Source: Paenibacillaceae bacterium (lineage in GTDB: Bacteria; Bacillota; Bacilli; Paenibacillales; NBRC-103111). Taken from it: 64,000 bases of DNA. The translations under genes were made by a program, and so were the position numbers. The notes below the pieces were generated by a model, which made no database searches, was not told where the DNA came from, and saw only the letters and a list, made by a program, of their open reading frames with translations. The first letter of the stretch is position 1. Every line of letters starts with the position of its first letter. The stretch is taken from positions 186,001-250,000 of the forward strand of contig JAQSYI010000002.1 in the NCBI GenBank assembly GCA_029256185.1, written 5' to 3'. This document shows, in pieces, positions 25,184 through 34,284 of this stretch.

Positions 25184-26739
25184 GTCATGTTTTTTATAAA
25201 AACGGGCAACGAGACTGTAAACACTGCTCCCGCCCCCAGCTCGCTTTGCACCGTGATTTTGCCGCCGTGGGTTTCCACTATCTTCTTGACTATGGCAAGC
25301 CCCAACCCGCTTCCTTTTTGCGCCCGCTCCCTTGATTTGTCCGCTTTGTAAAAGCGCTCAAAAATATGCTTCAGCGCGTCCTCGTCAATCCCTATGCCTG
25401 TGTCCGATATTTTACATTCCACAGTATTTCCCCGCCGGTGTAAATCCACCTGTATACTGCCGCCCTCCGGCGTGAATTTAATACTGTTATGAATGAGGTT
25501 TACCCACACCTGGCTCATCATATCCTCATCCGCCGTGACAGTCACGCTGTCAAGAAAAGCGTCCATCTTAATCTTTTTGTCGCTCCATTGCGGTTCACAG
25601 CTTAAGATTAAAGCCCGAAGCTGCTTATCCAGCCGATATGGCTTCTTATCGAATTTTACGCTGTCAGCTTCCAACGCGGCCAGCTTCAGCAAGTTTTCGC
25701 TTAGTCTGGATAACCGCACGGTTTCCTTTTCAATAATGCTCAGGAAATGCTTTCGTTCTTCGGGTGTTAATTCATCGTTGTTCAGTACATAGGTAAACCC
25801 CTTGATAGAAGCAAGGGGAGACTGAATTTCGTGCGACACGTTAGAGATAAACTCCTGCCGCATATTTTCCGTCTGCTTCAAGTTCAAGGCCATTTCGTTA
25901 ACGCTCCTGACTAATCTGGCAAAAGGCTCGTCTTCTTTCAGACCGTGATTCAGCCGAACGCTAAAATCACCCTTCGCTATTCTTTCCAGAGCGTCCATCA
26001 CCTCGGACAGCAAACGGATATTGTTCGTGAAATTGGAGTGCTTGAGATATCTGCGAAGCAAAAGGAAAATTAATACACCGGAGTAATGCCAAAGAAGATG
26101 AAAAAACGGGGGACCGTCCCCCGGTAGTCTTTGGCCTGTGTAGAGGGTGTGCAGAACAAATGCCATGAAGTAAGCAACGACCATCCCACCCAATATGACC
26201 GCCGCGATAACGACCGTCAAGGCAAGACCCTGTACGATTTCGCCCCTGCTGATAAAGCGGTTGCCAAAGGGCAGCTTCGCCCACAGGAACTTTTTGACGA
26301 GAAATAAAAGAAGCACCCAAAGAAGGATGTTGAAAATCCAGAAATCCCGCGAGGCTTGGGCCTCCGGCATAAATCCGATAATTCCGTAGCCGATACTGGT
26401 AAGCCCGTGAGCGATGGCAAAACAAGCGAGTAGGACTGCGGTTATCATAAAGATTAAAGCAATCCTTCGGATGTTTATTTTTGGAGGGGCAAGCTCAATG
26501 CCCAGTAACAATCTGACCCTTTGGCTTTTCTTGGCTGACAAAAAGAGCAGTATCCACCCTGCCAGGGAAGCCGCATAAAAAATGGAAACCACATGATCTG
26601 TCATTTCCAATCTCGAAAAGATGGCGATGAGATAGCCCATCGTTATCACAGCGACAAAAGCGGCGGCAAAGCATATGATTAACGCGGACAGCTCAGAAGC
26701 AGCCCTCTCTGCAAAACGGATGGCCTTGCTTTTTTTCAT
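25180..26739 (-). CDS. Membrane histidine kinase
   Basis: 519-residue sensor kinase with about six membrane segments in the first 230 residues, a HAMP-like linker (LERIAKGDFSVRLNHG), a HisKA domain with His303 in SNVSHEIQSPLASIKG, and an ATPase domain with N box NLIHNSIKFTPEGG, G1 DTGIGI and G2 GSGLGLAI. The short, loop-poor sensing region suggests detection within the membrane. The start ATG overlaps the stop of the response-regulator gene (ATGA), so the pair is translationally coupled. Target genes are unknown. Confidence 0.93.
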   Translation of the reverse strand: MKKSKAIRFAERAASELSALIICFAAAFVAVITMGYLIAIFSRLEMTDHVVSIFYAASLAGWILLFLSAKKSQRVRLLLGIELAPPKINIRRIALIFMITAVLLACFAIAHGLTSIGYGIIGFMPEAQASRDFWIFNILLWVLLLFLVKKFLWAKLPFGNRFISRGEIVQGLALTVVIAAVILGGMVVAYFMAFVLHTLYTGQRLPGDGPPFFHLLWHYSGVLIFLLLRRYLKHSNFTNNIRLLSEVMDALERIAKGDFSVRLNHGLKEDEPFARLVRSVNEMALNLKQTENMRQEFISNVSHEIQSPLASIKGFTYVLNNDELTPEERKHFLSIIEKETVRLSRLSENLLKLAALEADSVKFDKKPYRLDKQLRALILSCEPQWSDKKIKMDAFLDSVTVTADEDMMSQVWVNLIHNSIKFTPEGGSIQVDLHRRGNTVECKISDTGIGIDEDALKHIFERFYKADKSRERAQKGSGLGLAIVKKIVETHGGKITVQSELGAGAVFTVSLPVFIKNMT

Positions 26740-27410
26740 GAATCTACCTCCAAACGATAGCCCAGACCCCGGATGGTTGAAATTCTAAAAGCATATTTCT
26801 CCTCCGGAAAACGCTGGCGCAAACGGTTGACATGCACATCCAGCGTCCGTTCGTTGCCCTCAAAATCATAGCCCCATATATCTTCGATCAACGCATCACG
26901 CGAGAATGTCCGTCCGGGCTGCCCGGCCAATTTGAACAGAAGCTCGAATTCTTTGAGCGGAAGTGTGATTTTCTCATCGCCTGCGGTTACTTCATAATTT
27001 TTTTGGTTCATCACCACTTTTCCGATTTGAACATTCTGAGAAGCGATGATATGATAGCGTTTTAACAAGGCTTTTACCCGCGCCACCAACTCCATCGGCT
27101 CGAAGGGCTTCACCAAATAATCATCCGTTCCTAACTGAAAGCCTTTTACCTTTTGCGAGGTTTCGCCCTTTGCCGTTAGCATGAGCAAGGGAATATCGGA
27201 ACATTCCCGAAGCTCCCGGCACAGCTCGAAGCCGTCCATGTTCGGCATCATCACGTCAAGGATAGCCAAATCGGCTTTTACGGTTGCCAATTTTGAGAGC
27301 GCGTCCAGACCGTCGATAGCTTCATGCACGGCAAAACCCTCTTTTTGCAAAACAACCTTAACCAATTCGCGAAAATGCGGATCATCGTCAACAACTAAAA
27401 TTTTATTCAT
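26736..27410 (-). CDS. OmpR-family response regulator
   Basis: 224-residue DNA-binding response regulator: receiver domain with acidic pair Asp8/Asp9, phosphoacceptor Asp52 in LDVMMPNMDG, conserved Thr-Ala (MLTAKGE) and Lys in YLVKPFEP; C-terminal winged helix (LPLKEFELLFKLAGQPGRTF, GNERTLDVHVNRLRQRF). Start ATG 27410 follows AAGGGAG. It is cognate to the kinase immediately downstream. Confidence 0.94.
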   Translation of the reverse strand: MNKILVVDDDPHFRELVKVVLQKEGFAVHEAIDGLDALSKLATVKADLAILDVMMPNMDGFELCRELRECSDIPLLMLTAKGETSQKVKGFQLGTDDYLVKPFEPMELVARVKALLKRYHIIASQNVQIGKVVMNQKNYEVTAGDEKITLPLKEFELLFKLAGQPGRTFSRDALIEDIWGYDFEGNERTLDVHVNRLRQRFPEEKYAFRISTIRGLGYRLEVDS

Positions 27411-27553
27411 GACGAAGCTCCCTTCTGTGGTCAATCTGATTATAACACAACATTAGAACGCCAAGATAACTCTTATTGCGTCAGCAAGCCTTGCGCAAGG
27501 GTGGGATTGTTGCAATGAGAAATGATATTGTTTCCCATCTGATTTCACCTCTT

Positions 27554-28150
27554 TTATCTGCTGCCAACCCATATTGTTAAGGTGGAAAGTCCGAAGCTGT
27601 ATGCAGCAATAGAAAACGGTTTACACAGCAGGATTATCGTTATAAATTTTTGTAATTTCATTTTTGTAAGTCCGGCCAGCATACACAGAAAATCATCGGG
27701 AGCTACCGGCAGAAAAATGGCAATGGCAAAAAAAGATTCAAAGCGGTTCCTCTTGTCCAACCAGCCGATGTATTTATCATAAAGTTTTCTTGAGGAAATG
27801 CCTTGCAAAAAAGCTCCGCCCAATCTGCGCGCCAATAGAAAGGCGCTGACCGATCCAACAGCAATCCCGATGTAATTGTACAAAAATCCCTCCACGGGGC
27901 CGAATATAATAACGCCCGCCAATAAGCTAATGCCGCCCGGAAAAACAGGTATAACCACTTGTACGATTTGCAGGATAACAAACGCCACAGGCCCCCAAAC
28001 TCCAATTTTTTGGACAAAGCTCTTCAGCAACTCCAAGGAAGTAAAATATCCGGCATTCCATCCGTAAACAGTCAAAATAACGGTCAGAAGCAGTCCCGCT
28101 ATAGATGTTATCTGAAACACAGTTTTAAGTGTGATACTCTTTTCAGTCAT
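27554..28150 (-). CDS. TVP38/TMEM64 (DedA-like) membrane protein
   Basis: 198-residue inner-membrane protein of the SNARE-associated/VTT domain family, thought to scramble or flip lipids. Family features: re-entrant motif VIPVFPGGISLLAGVIIFGP and FLLARRLGG, then FFAIAIFLPVAPDDFLCMLAGL. Start ATG 28150 lies behind GGAGCGG and overlaps the upstream open frame; the upstream glycosyltransferase stops 4 bp before. Its place after two glycosyltransferases suggests membrane handling of a glycolipid. Confidence 0.9.
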   Translation of the reverse strand: MTEKSITLKTVFQITSIAGLLLTVILTVYGWNAGYFTSLELLKSFVQKIGVWGPVAFVILQIVQVVIPVFPGGISLLAGVIIFGPVEGFLYNYIGIAVGSVSAFLLARRLGGAFLQGISSRKLYDKYIGWLDKRNRFESFFAIAIFLPVAPDDFLCMLAGLTKMKLQKFITIILLCKPFSIAAYSFGLSTLTIWVGSR

Positions 28151-28154
28151 ACTT

Positions 28155-29213
28155 TCAACCGCTCCTTTTCTTGCCGTTTTCTTGTTTCTCTTTTGAGAGA
28201 ATGCAAGCATTTTGATAAAAACTCGTCCATTGCCGCAATATATTTTCTTCGGAATAAAGCTGGTGACACTCCCATGATTTTTCACACCATTGGTTGTAGG
28301 CGGCGGTATCCACTGCAATATTGTTAATCTGAACAGCAAATTCGTCTGTGCTTCGCCCTTTCATGCAGTAATCAAACAATATGTCGCTATAGAGCGGAAT
28401 GTCTCTTACCAATACAGGTTTTCTGCAGCAGAGAGCCTCCAGGATCGACATGGGGAACAGCTCATCGTAGGACGGGAGAAACATCATATCCGCCATATTA
28501 TAGACGTCAGGCATCTGCTCCCGTTCCAAAATCCCGAGGAAGGTCACGTTTTCCGGTGGCTTGATAAGGAGCCTTTTGATTTCCTCATACCCGTCGCTGA
28601 TCCGGCCAAAAGAGAAACCGCCTGCCCAAACAAAGTGAACCTCAGGCATTTTTTCAGCTGTTTCCACAAAGTCAAATACCCCTTTGCGTGTTTGAAGCTG
28701 GCCGACGCCCAATACAACGAACTTGTTTATGGGGATGCCGTACTGGAGCCGTGAAGCCCGGATCCGTTCATCGCTCATTGGATAGAAGCTCTTGGAGGAA
28801 ACAAAGTTAGGAATGCAAAGCACCTTGGGGCGGGCAATGCCGTACGAACGGATCCGCTCCACAAAATACGGATTCACCGTAACAAGATAGTCCATGCTAT
28901 TGTAGAAGGCCAGCAGATATCTGTAAAAGGCTTTCCTTGCGAATCCGGGCAGCCTCAGGCTTTCATCAAGCGTTTCCGGTAAAAAATGCACATAGCCGAT
29001 ACCCACAGTTGAATGACGGTTCAGTAAGCGTTCGAAATAATACTGGAGGTTTACAGTGTGATAATGCACCAGGTCAAAACGCCCTCTTTTGTTCTCAGAT
29101 ACGATGAAGCCGGTCAAACCTTCCTGCACCAACCCCACCTGCTCATCGTAGCAGGAACCCACGCCCTGACTTTTCACACAGTTCGCTGATGATCGCATAT
29201 TGATTGTAAGCAA
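28155..29213 (-). CDS. GT4 family glycosyltransferase
   Basis: 352-residue retaining glycosyltransferase with GT-B fold. The N-terminal domain has the segments QGVGSCYDEQVGLV and FDLVHYHTVN, and the C-terminal nucleotide-sugar site reads SYDELFPMSILEALCCRKPVL (the EX7E motif). The start is TTG at 29213: AAGGAGG sits seven bases upstream and homology begins right there (LTINMRSSANCVK). It overlaps the preceding glycosyltransferase gene by 40 bp. Glycolipid synthesis is the likely pathway; the acceptor is unproven. Confidence 0.88.
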   Translation of the reverse strand: MLTINMRSSANCVKSQGVGSCYDEQVGLVQEGLTGFIVSENKRGRFDLVHYHTVNLQYYFERLLNRHSTVGIGYVHFLPETLDESLRLPGFARKAFYRYLLAFYNSMDYLVTVNPYFVERIRSYGIARPKVLCIPNFVSSKSFYPMSDERIRASRLQYGIPINKFVVLGVGQLQTRKGVFDFVETAEKMPEVHFVWAGGFSFGRISDGYEEIKRLLIKPPENVTFLGILEREQMPDVYNMADMMFLPSYDELFPMSILEALCCRKPVLVRDIPLYSDILFDYCMKGRSTDEFAVQINNIAVDTAAYNQWCEKSWECHQLYSEENILRQWTSFYQNACILSKEKQENGKKRSG

Positions 29214-30406
29214 TGAGCTTCCTCCTTATATAAGGCAAACGCATAACCGTTTTTTTGCAGCAACGTTTCTTCATAAAGCGCCGCTGCCGTTTGCCCAAAG
29301 GTCTTGGCGGAAAAAGGCACTGCGGAACGCACGGCCGCCATCGACATGCCCTGTAAGATGGTGTCGCTGGACAGGGCCGCCTCCAAGGCGCTGAGGAACC
29401 CGGCCTTATCGGCAAATGCAAAACCGTTCACGCCCTCAAACAGTACATGATCCAGGCAGGGATCTGTTTTCGCGATCAGGGGCAGCCCGGCGGCCAGGGC
29501 TTCAATGAAGGTTAGCCCCTGCGTTTCGCTCTGCGAGGCGCTGACAAACACATCCCCCAGCTGGTAATAGAGGCCAATCTGATCCCACGGCTTCTCTCCC
29601 GCGAAAATGACCTGGCTTTCAATCCCAAGGGATTGGGCTAGCGATTGCAGATTATTCCTGTCCGGGCCGTCTCCGACCAGAAGGAATCTGGTATTGGGAT
29701 GCTGGGGCAAATACTCCTTAAGGCCATGAAGAACTTCCGCGATGTTCTTTTCCTTGGAGATTCTCCCGATATAGATAAGAACCTTATCCCAATCCGCAAG
29801 CCCATATTCCGCTCTTAATGTCCTTACTTCATCGGTACCGTACCTGGCAGGGGCGAATTTGCCCAGCTCGATGCCGGTGGGAATCACCGCAATCTTGTTC
29901 CTCACGCCGTATACCCGAAGCATTTCTTCCACCTTTTCTGTAGGAGCGATCACCGCGCCCGCCGTATTGCAAAAGTAACGGCTCATTTTCCGGGCAAGCG
30001 TTTTGGCGGCGGAATCGAGAGTACCTGTCTTTGCGATGTAGTGGGTGAAGTGCTCATAAATGGTATGCATGGTGTGGACGGTTGGGATACCCAGTTCATT
30101 GGCTATCATCCTCCCAAAAATCCCAAGGGAAAATTCCGTGTGGGTGTGAATCAAATCGAGCCGCAACGTTCTGATTTCCCTGGCGATTCCCGGATGATAG
30201 AACATTCCAATCCGTCTTGCGCTGGCAAAGGGGATGCTGGGCAGCCGGTATACATTACGTTCATCTGCCGGTGCTTCCGGATCGGTGGTGGTAAATATAT
30301 AGGCAGTATGCCCCAGCTTCTCCAGATTTTCTTTGAGCATCAAAACAGAGGTTGCCACTCCATTGATCTGCGGATAGTAGGTGTCGGTAAATAGCCCAAT
30401 GTTCAT
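29174..30406 (-). CDS. GT4 glycosyltransferase, diacylglycerol glucosyltransferase-like
   Basis: 410-residue GT-B enzyme similar in layout to processive and monoglucosyl-diacylglycerol synthases: N-terminal MNIGLFTDTYYPQINGVATS, HTHTEFSLGIFG and HTMHTIYEHFTHYI, then LIYIGRISKEKN, LLVGDGPD and SQSETQGLTFIEALA (EX7E). First gene of a three-gene operon with a second glycosyltransferase and a TVP38-type membrane protein, fitting glycolipid or lipoteichoic-acid anchor synthesis at the cytoplasmic membrane face. ATG follows GGGAGG. Confidence 0.9.
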   Translation of the reverse strand: MNIGLFTDTYYPQINGVATSVLMLKENLEKLGHTAYIFTTTDPEAPADERNVYRLPSIPFASARRIGMFYHPGIAREIRTLRLDLIHTHTEFSLGIFGRMIANELGIPTVHTMHTIYEHFTHYIAKTGTLDSAAKTLARKMSRYFCNTAGAVIAPTEKVEEMLRVYGVRNKIAVIPTGIELGKFAPARYGTDEVRTLRAEYGLADWDKVLIYIGRISKEKNIAEVLHGLKEYLPQHPNTRFLLVGDGPDRNNLQSLAQSLGIESQVIFAGEKPWDQIGLYYQLGDVFVSASQSETQGLTFIEALAAGLPLIAKTDPCLDHVLFEGVNGFAFADKAGFLSALEAALSSDTILQGMSMAAVRSAVPFSAKTFGQTAAALYEETLLQKNGYAFALYKEEAHCLQSICDHQRTV

Positions 30407-30487
30407 CGCTTGTTCCTCCCTTTTAATTAAGGCTCTCCATTACGGAACAATCATACTAACGCCGTATAAACTGAATTTAAACCGAAA

Positions 30488-30527
30488 AAAAGAGCAATTT
30501 TACCTGTCCAGGTAAAATTGCTCTTTT
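30488..30527 (-). terminator. Terminator after the 897-aa gene
   Basis: A 19-bp perfect stem (AAAGAGCAATTTTACCTG and complement) with T-runs on both sides, placed between the end of the large orphan gene and the glycosyltransferase operon. Confidence 0.85.
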
Positions 30528-30590
30528 GGCGGCGCGCCATGCATGGGTAAAACCCAGATTCTGCCGCGGCAGTGATTCCGTTAACTGCTA

Positions 30591-33284
30591 TTACCCATAC
30601 TTTACCAATGCTTCCGCCATATCATTTTGCAGCGTTTCAATTTTTAATTGAAGATTAATTACACTCATCACGGCCGCATTAATGTAATAGATCAGATCAC
30701 TCAGCTCACTCCTTATGTTAATACCGCTTATGACCTCCATTACTATTTTTGCAATTTGCGTGCCGGGCTGGCTCAGAAGTCCCAGAGAGACATCCTGTTT
30801 GTGCTCGATAGGCGGAAAAGGAGAAAGATCTATTTTAAAACTGATGGGTACTGTGAGCTTGAAGCTGAAATTTTTTAATCCGATCTTTTTATCCAGCTGC
30901 TCCTGTATTTCATTAATGATATAATTTTGCAGAAAATCTACAGTAAGTGCATTGCCCTCTCTTACCAGCTTGATTAACTTCGACTCATCGATTTGAACAC
31001 TCATTAGTGAATCGAGAACCTGACCTAAAATTAACTCCTTCACAACTTTATTAACCGCGGATTCCAAAGCATCATTTACCTTATCCCGAATCTGCTTGGA
31101 TGGGATGAAGCTCAACAATAATCTGGCTTCCTCCAAGTAAAGTCTGGTTAACCGTTCGATCAGTTCATCTTTTATCCGATCAACTATTAATTGAACAAGC
31201 CTGTTAAATGTCTCTTGTAAATAAGCGATAAATTTCTCGATTTGCCGGAGTAAATCATCTATTAGAGCTTGAAACAGGGAAGGGATGATTTTTACAGCGA
31301 ACGTTGTTGCCTTGGTTGCCAGATGATTCGACAGCTCTGTACTCATGGATTCAATCTCATTGATCCTGGGGATCCAGTTAGGGCGGTTCAAATGTTCAGA
31401 GAATGCTATGACATCGTTGTTGCCAATTGGCGTCAGCACATCCAGTATGGAATAAAAAAGATCCTCAAACAGATCTGGTGGCAAGGGGGCGATCAAGTCT
31501 GCCGAAAGCTTCACTCCTTCTTGCAGGGGTTTCTCCAATACCTCGGCAATTTCATTTAACCCCTTCAATTTACTGATTACACCCAATTCCTTGATCTTGC
31601 TTGCGGTGTTTGACAGCAATCCTTGCACATTTTTATTCACTTCCCGCATAATTTCTTGAACAAGGGGTATAAGGCTTCTTCCAATCAGGGTAATTAAGGA
31701 AGCGGATAAGGCTTCCTTTACTTCTTTTTTCCCCATCCCGGCGGTTAACCCGCTCTCTATTTCTGGCAAAAGAACCCCCGTCGAGATCTCCAATGCAGGA
31801 ATCAGCACCTGCTTGAACATATTTCTCCCTGTACCTGCAGGAAGCTTCGCCTCCATAGCCTGAATATTGGAAGCGCTCAGTTTCCGGTCCATATAGGATT
31901 GCAAAGGAATGGATACCGTATTTAATAGTTGTTGATAACCTGAAGCAGGGGAGATGTTTAATAACCATTTTACGGTTTCCTGAGGACTGGCGCCGAATTG
32001 GGGACTAAGCAGATCCATAAACGGTTCAAGCTTCTCGCTTCTTATAGAAGGCACTGCCGAACTTATGATAAATTTTACAACATCCTCCTGGTTCAAGGTT
32101 ATATCTGGCTCCCGTCCCAGCGTTTGATTGATCCATGCTTTCACAGAAGGCAGTGGAGAGGCGGAAATAGCGCCATTATATAGCGGCAATTCAGGAGAAC
32201 CCTCAAGCAAACCAAATAATTGTGAGGTTGCCCAATAAGAGGAGAGGGCTTTTTTATAAGAGTCCTGTTGTACGCCCTCTGGAATCTTACTGCTGATCTC
32301 GTCTGCCAGTTGAAAAAAAGTGGAGCTGTTTGACGGTACTGTCCATGCATCCTCTTGATTAAGCTGCTTCAGAAGAACCGGGGCCTGGCTTTCCGGCAAT
32401 GGGCTGTTGGTTATAATTGCAATCAATTCAGTTCTGGCATAGGCACCGATTAACATGAACAGGTAATATTGGAGTTCCTGAACCAATACCTGTATATAAA
32501 CTTTGGATACTTCGTCAACACTTACCGTGTTATTTTGCGTCAAATATTCTCCAATTTCATAAGAAACCCGAATTCCCATTCTTAAGAAGGGCAATAACCC
32601 GGTTATGTTGGAATCAAACCCGGAGCCTCTTCCTATTTCATAAGCAAGCATCCCGCTTGCTCTTCCGACAAGCCTGCGGGGATCTTGAATTCCTGCATGG
32701 AGAAAAAAGCGGTATCCGCCCCCGGCTATAAACCCCATCCCCGCATCAAAAATAAATTGAAATCCGACCTGGGGTTGTTCCGCTGTCGGGTGCAAAGTGC
32801 CGGTCAGAACCAGATTGGCATAAGCCATTACAGCAATAGCGAATTGACCGTATAAAACCGCTTCTAGCGAAATCTCCTCCAGCATCAAACTTTGCAAAAG
32901 TTTGTCGATATCCTGGCTGCCCGTATTCAGGCCAAGGTTCTTAACCAAATCGCCGACTGTCATTCCGAAACTTATGCCTACTCCAACAGCTAGCTCAGCA
33001 ATGGCTTGCAACCTGACAGCCAAACCTGCTTCCTCGAATAAATCAAGCGGGGTTTGCAATTGCCCTTGTATTTGCAGTCTGGCTTTGACCTCTGCAAAAA
33101 TCGACAGCTCCGCCCATTTTTTAAGTATAACGTTAATTTGAGCGACTGCCTCAGCATTTAATTCAAGATTAAAGCCCCGACGCAATTCCGTTCGCAAAAG
33201 AACCTTGGCATTTCCCTTCGCATTGAACCAAGAATCCGCACCGCTTGAAGAAGCAAATATTTGATGATTCAAATCAATTGCCAA
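30591..33284 (-). CDS. Large orphan protein, 897 aa, function unknown
   Basis: I recognise no family. The chain is mostly predicted helix with unusually many amphipathic, Leu/Ile-rich stretches (VDRIKDELIERLTRLYLEE, KVNDALESAVNKVVKELI). There is no signal peptide, nucleotide-binding motif or zinc site. Residues about 75-230 contain Gly/Ala-rich hydrophobic stretches (LAVGVGISFGMTVG, FDAGMGFIAGGGYRFFLH) that look beta-like or membrane-interacting. The end (residues about 800-897) returns to a beta-type stretch (FKLTVPISFKIDL) and a final amphipathic helix. Start is TTG behind GGAGGG. The gene is alone between two strong terminators. A lipid-binding or pore-type role is speculation. Confidence 0.75.
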   Translation of the reverse strand: MAIDLNHQIFASSSGADSWFNAKGNAKVLLRTELRRGFNLELNAEAVAQINVILKKWAELSIFAEVKARLQIQGQLQTPLDLFEEAGLAVRLQAIAELAVGVGISFGMTVGDLVKNLGLNTGSQDIDKLLQSLMLEEISLEAVLYGQFAIAVMAYANLVLTGTLHPTAEQPQVGFQFIFDAGMGFIAGGGYRFFLHAGIQDPRRLVGRASGMLAYEIGRGSGFDSNITGLLPFLRMGIRVSYEIGEYLTQNNTVSVDEVSKVYIQVLVQELQYYLFMLIGAYARTELIAIITNSPLPESQAPVLLKQLNQEDAWTVPSNSSTFFQLADEISSKIPEGVQQDSYKKALSSYWATSQLFGLLEGSPELPLYNGAISASPLPSVKAWINQTLGREPDITLNQEDVVKFIISSAVPSIRSEKLEPFMDLLSPQFGASPQETVKWLLNISPASGYQQLLNTVSIPLQSYMDRKLSASNIQAMEAKLPAGTGRNMFKQVLIPALEISTGVLLPEIESGLTAGMGKKEVKEALSASLITLIGRSLIPLVQEIMREVNKNVQGLLSNTASKIKELGVISKLKGLNEIAEVLEKPLQEGVKLSADLIAPLPPDLFEDLFYSILDVLTPIGNNDVIAFSEHLNRPNWIPRINEIESMSTELSNHLATKATTFAVKIIPSLFQALIDDLLRQIEKFIAYLQETFNRLVQLIVDRIKDELIERLTRLYLEEARLLLSFIPSKQIRDKVNDALESAVNKVVKELILGQVLDSLMSVQIDESKLIKLVREGNALTVDFLQNYIINEIQEQLDKKIGLKNFSFKLTVPISFKIDLSPFPPIEHKQDVSLGLLSQPGTQIAKIVMEVISGINIRSELSDLIYYINAAVMSVINLQLKIETLQNDMAEALVKYG

Positions 33285-33374
33285 GCAATTCCCTCCTTCA
33301 AAAAAACATTAATGTATTTATATTCCATACTTCAAAAATTTAGTATCCCTTTGAGAAAAGTCATCTGACGAATA

Positions 33375-33411
33375 AAAACCTGCCGCTGGACATTGTGCAG
33401 CGGCAGGTTTT
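33375..33411 (-). terminator. Terminator after PlsC gene
   Basis: Perfect 14-bp stem AAAACCTGCCGCTG / CAGCGGCAGGTTTT with TTTTTATT following on the minus strand; ends the LarA-PlsC transcript. Confidence 0.85.
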
Positions 33412-33472
33412 ATAGTTTATGAGGCCTGACTAAGGTGGACCAAGAGGCTTCAACCAATTAATTCCATTCCCC

Positions 33473-34174
33473 TCACTTATAAGCTCCTCTATAACTCTCG
33501 GGCAGTAATTCTGCTATTTTCTTCATTATAAATTTTAGGGTATCTTCTTCATACTCCTTCTTATCTTGTTCCTTTGCTCTCTTGTGAAGTTCAAATTGAT
33601 GTCCAATGTTGATATGAACATCTGCATAATGAAAGGTTTCCGCCTTCATATCTCCGTCCTTATTTATAGGCAACAGTTTTTCCGTACCGAATATTCCAAT
33701 AGGTATAATGGGGGCTCCCGTAATTTTTGCTATAAAAAGGATGCCCTTCTTTGCTTCCATCAAGCTGCTGGCTCTGCTTCTGGTTCCTTCCGGGAAAATC
33801 AGTAAGCTTTCCCCTTGTTTAATAAGCTTAATTATTTTCTCAAGTCCCTCTCTATCAGCCGTATTAGGCTTTATATTTGTTGTCTTTATTACATGAACCC
33901 CTATACTGGTAACAGCATGATTTGACAGTTTTTCACCTGCCACAAAAGTCGGATCAACTTTTTTTAAAGCCTTATCTAAAACTAAGGCATCCGAATTGCT
34001 CAAATGATTGCATATAAAAATAGTTGGTGTTTGGATTCCCTGTAAGTTTTCACTGCCCGCTATGTGAATATTGGCATATTTATTTAGGTAACTGTCAATA
34101 AGCTTTCTCGATATGTACGCAACACATTTATTCGGTAGCATATTTATTATTTTTGCCGATGTGCCAGAGATCAT
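33473..34174 (-). CDS. PlsC-like 1-acylglycerol-3-phosphate acyltransferase
   Basis: 233-residue membrane-associated acyltransferase of phospholipid synthesis or a related acyl transfer. The catalytic NHLSNSD (His57, Asp62; HX4D) and the phosphate-binding FPEGTRSR motif are intact, and GAPIIPIGIFG is the typical fourth block. The AATs usually carry one or two N-terminal hydrophobic stretches; here they are weak. Start ATG follows GGGAGGAG. It lies downstream of the LarA-like gene in the same direction, 110 bp apart. Confidence 0.88.
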   Translation of the reverse strand: MISGTSAKIINMLPNKCVAYISRKLIDSYLNKYANIHIAGSENLQGIQTPTIFICNHLSNSDALVLDKALKKVDPTFVAGEKLSNHAVTSIGVHVIKTTNIKPNTADREGLEKIIKLIKQGESLLIFPEGTRSRASSLMEAKKGILFIAKITGAPIIPIGIFGTEKLLPINKDGDMKAETFHYADVHINIGHQFELHKRAKEQDKKEYEEDTLKFIMKKIAELLPESYRGAYK

Positions 34175-34284
34175 TGGTTTGCTCCTCCCGAATGTTGCTC
34201 AGGAATTTGTTCCTTCTGGACACCCTGCCAATCCTGATGTCTTTGAATTCATTGAGAGACTTATTTATAATCTTATTGTGTTTT

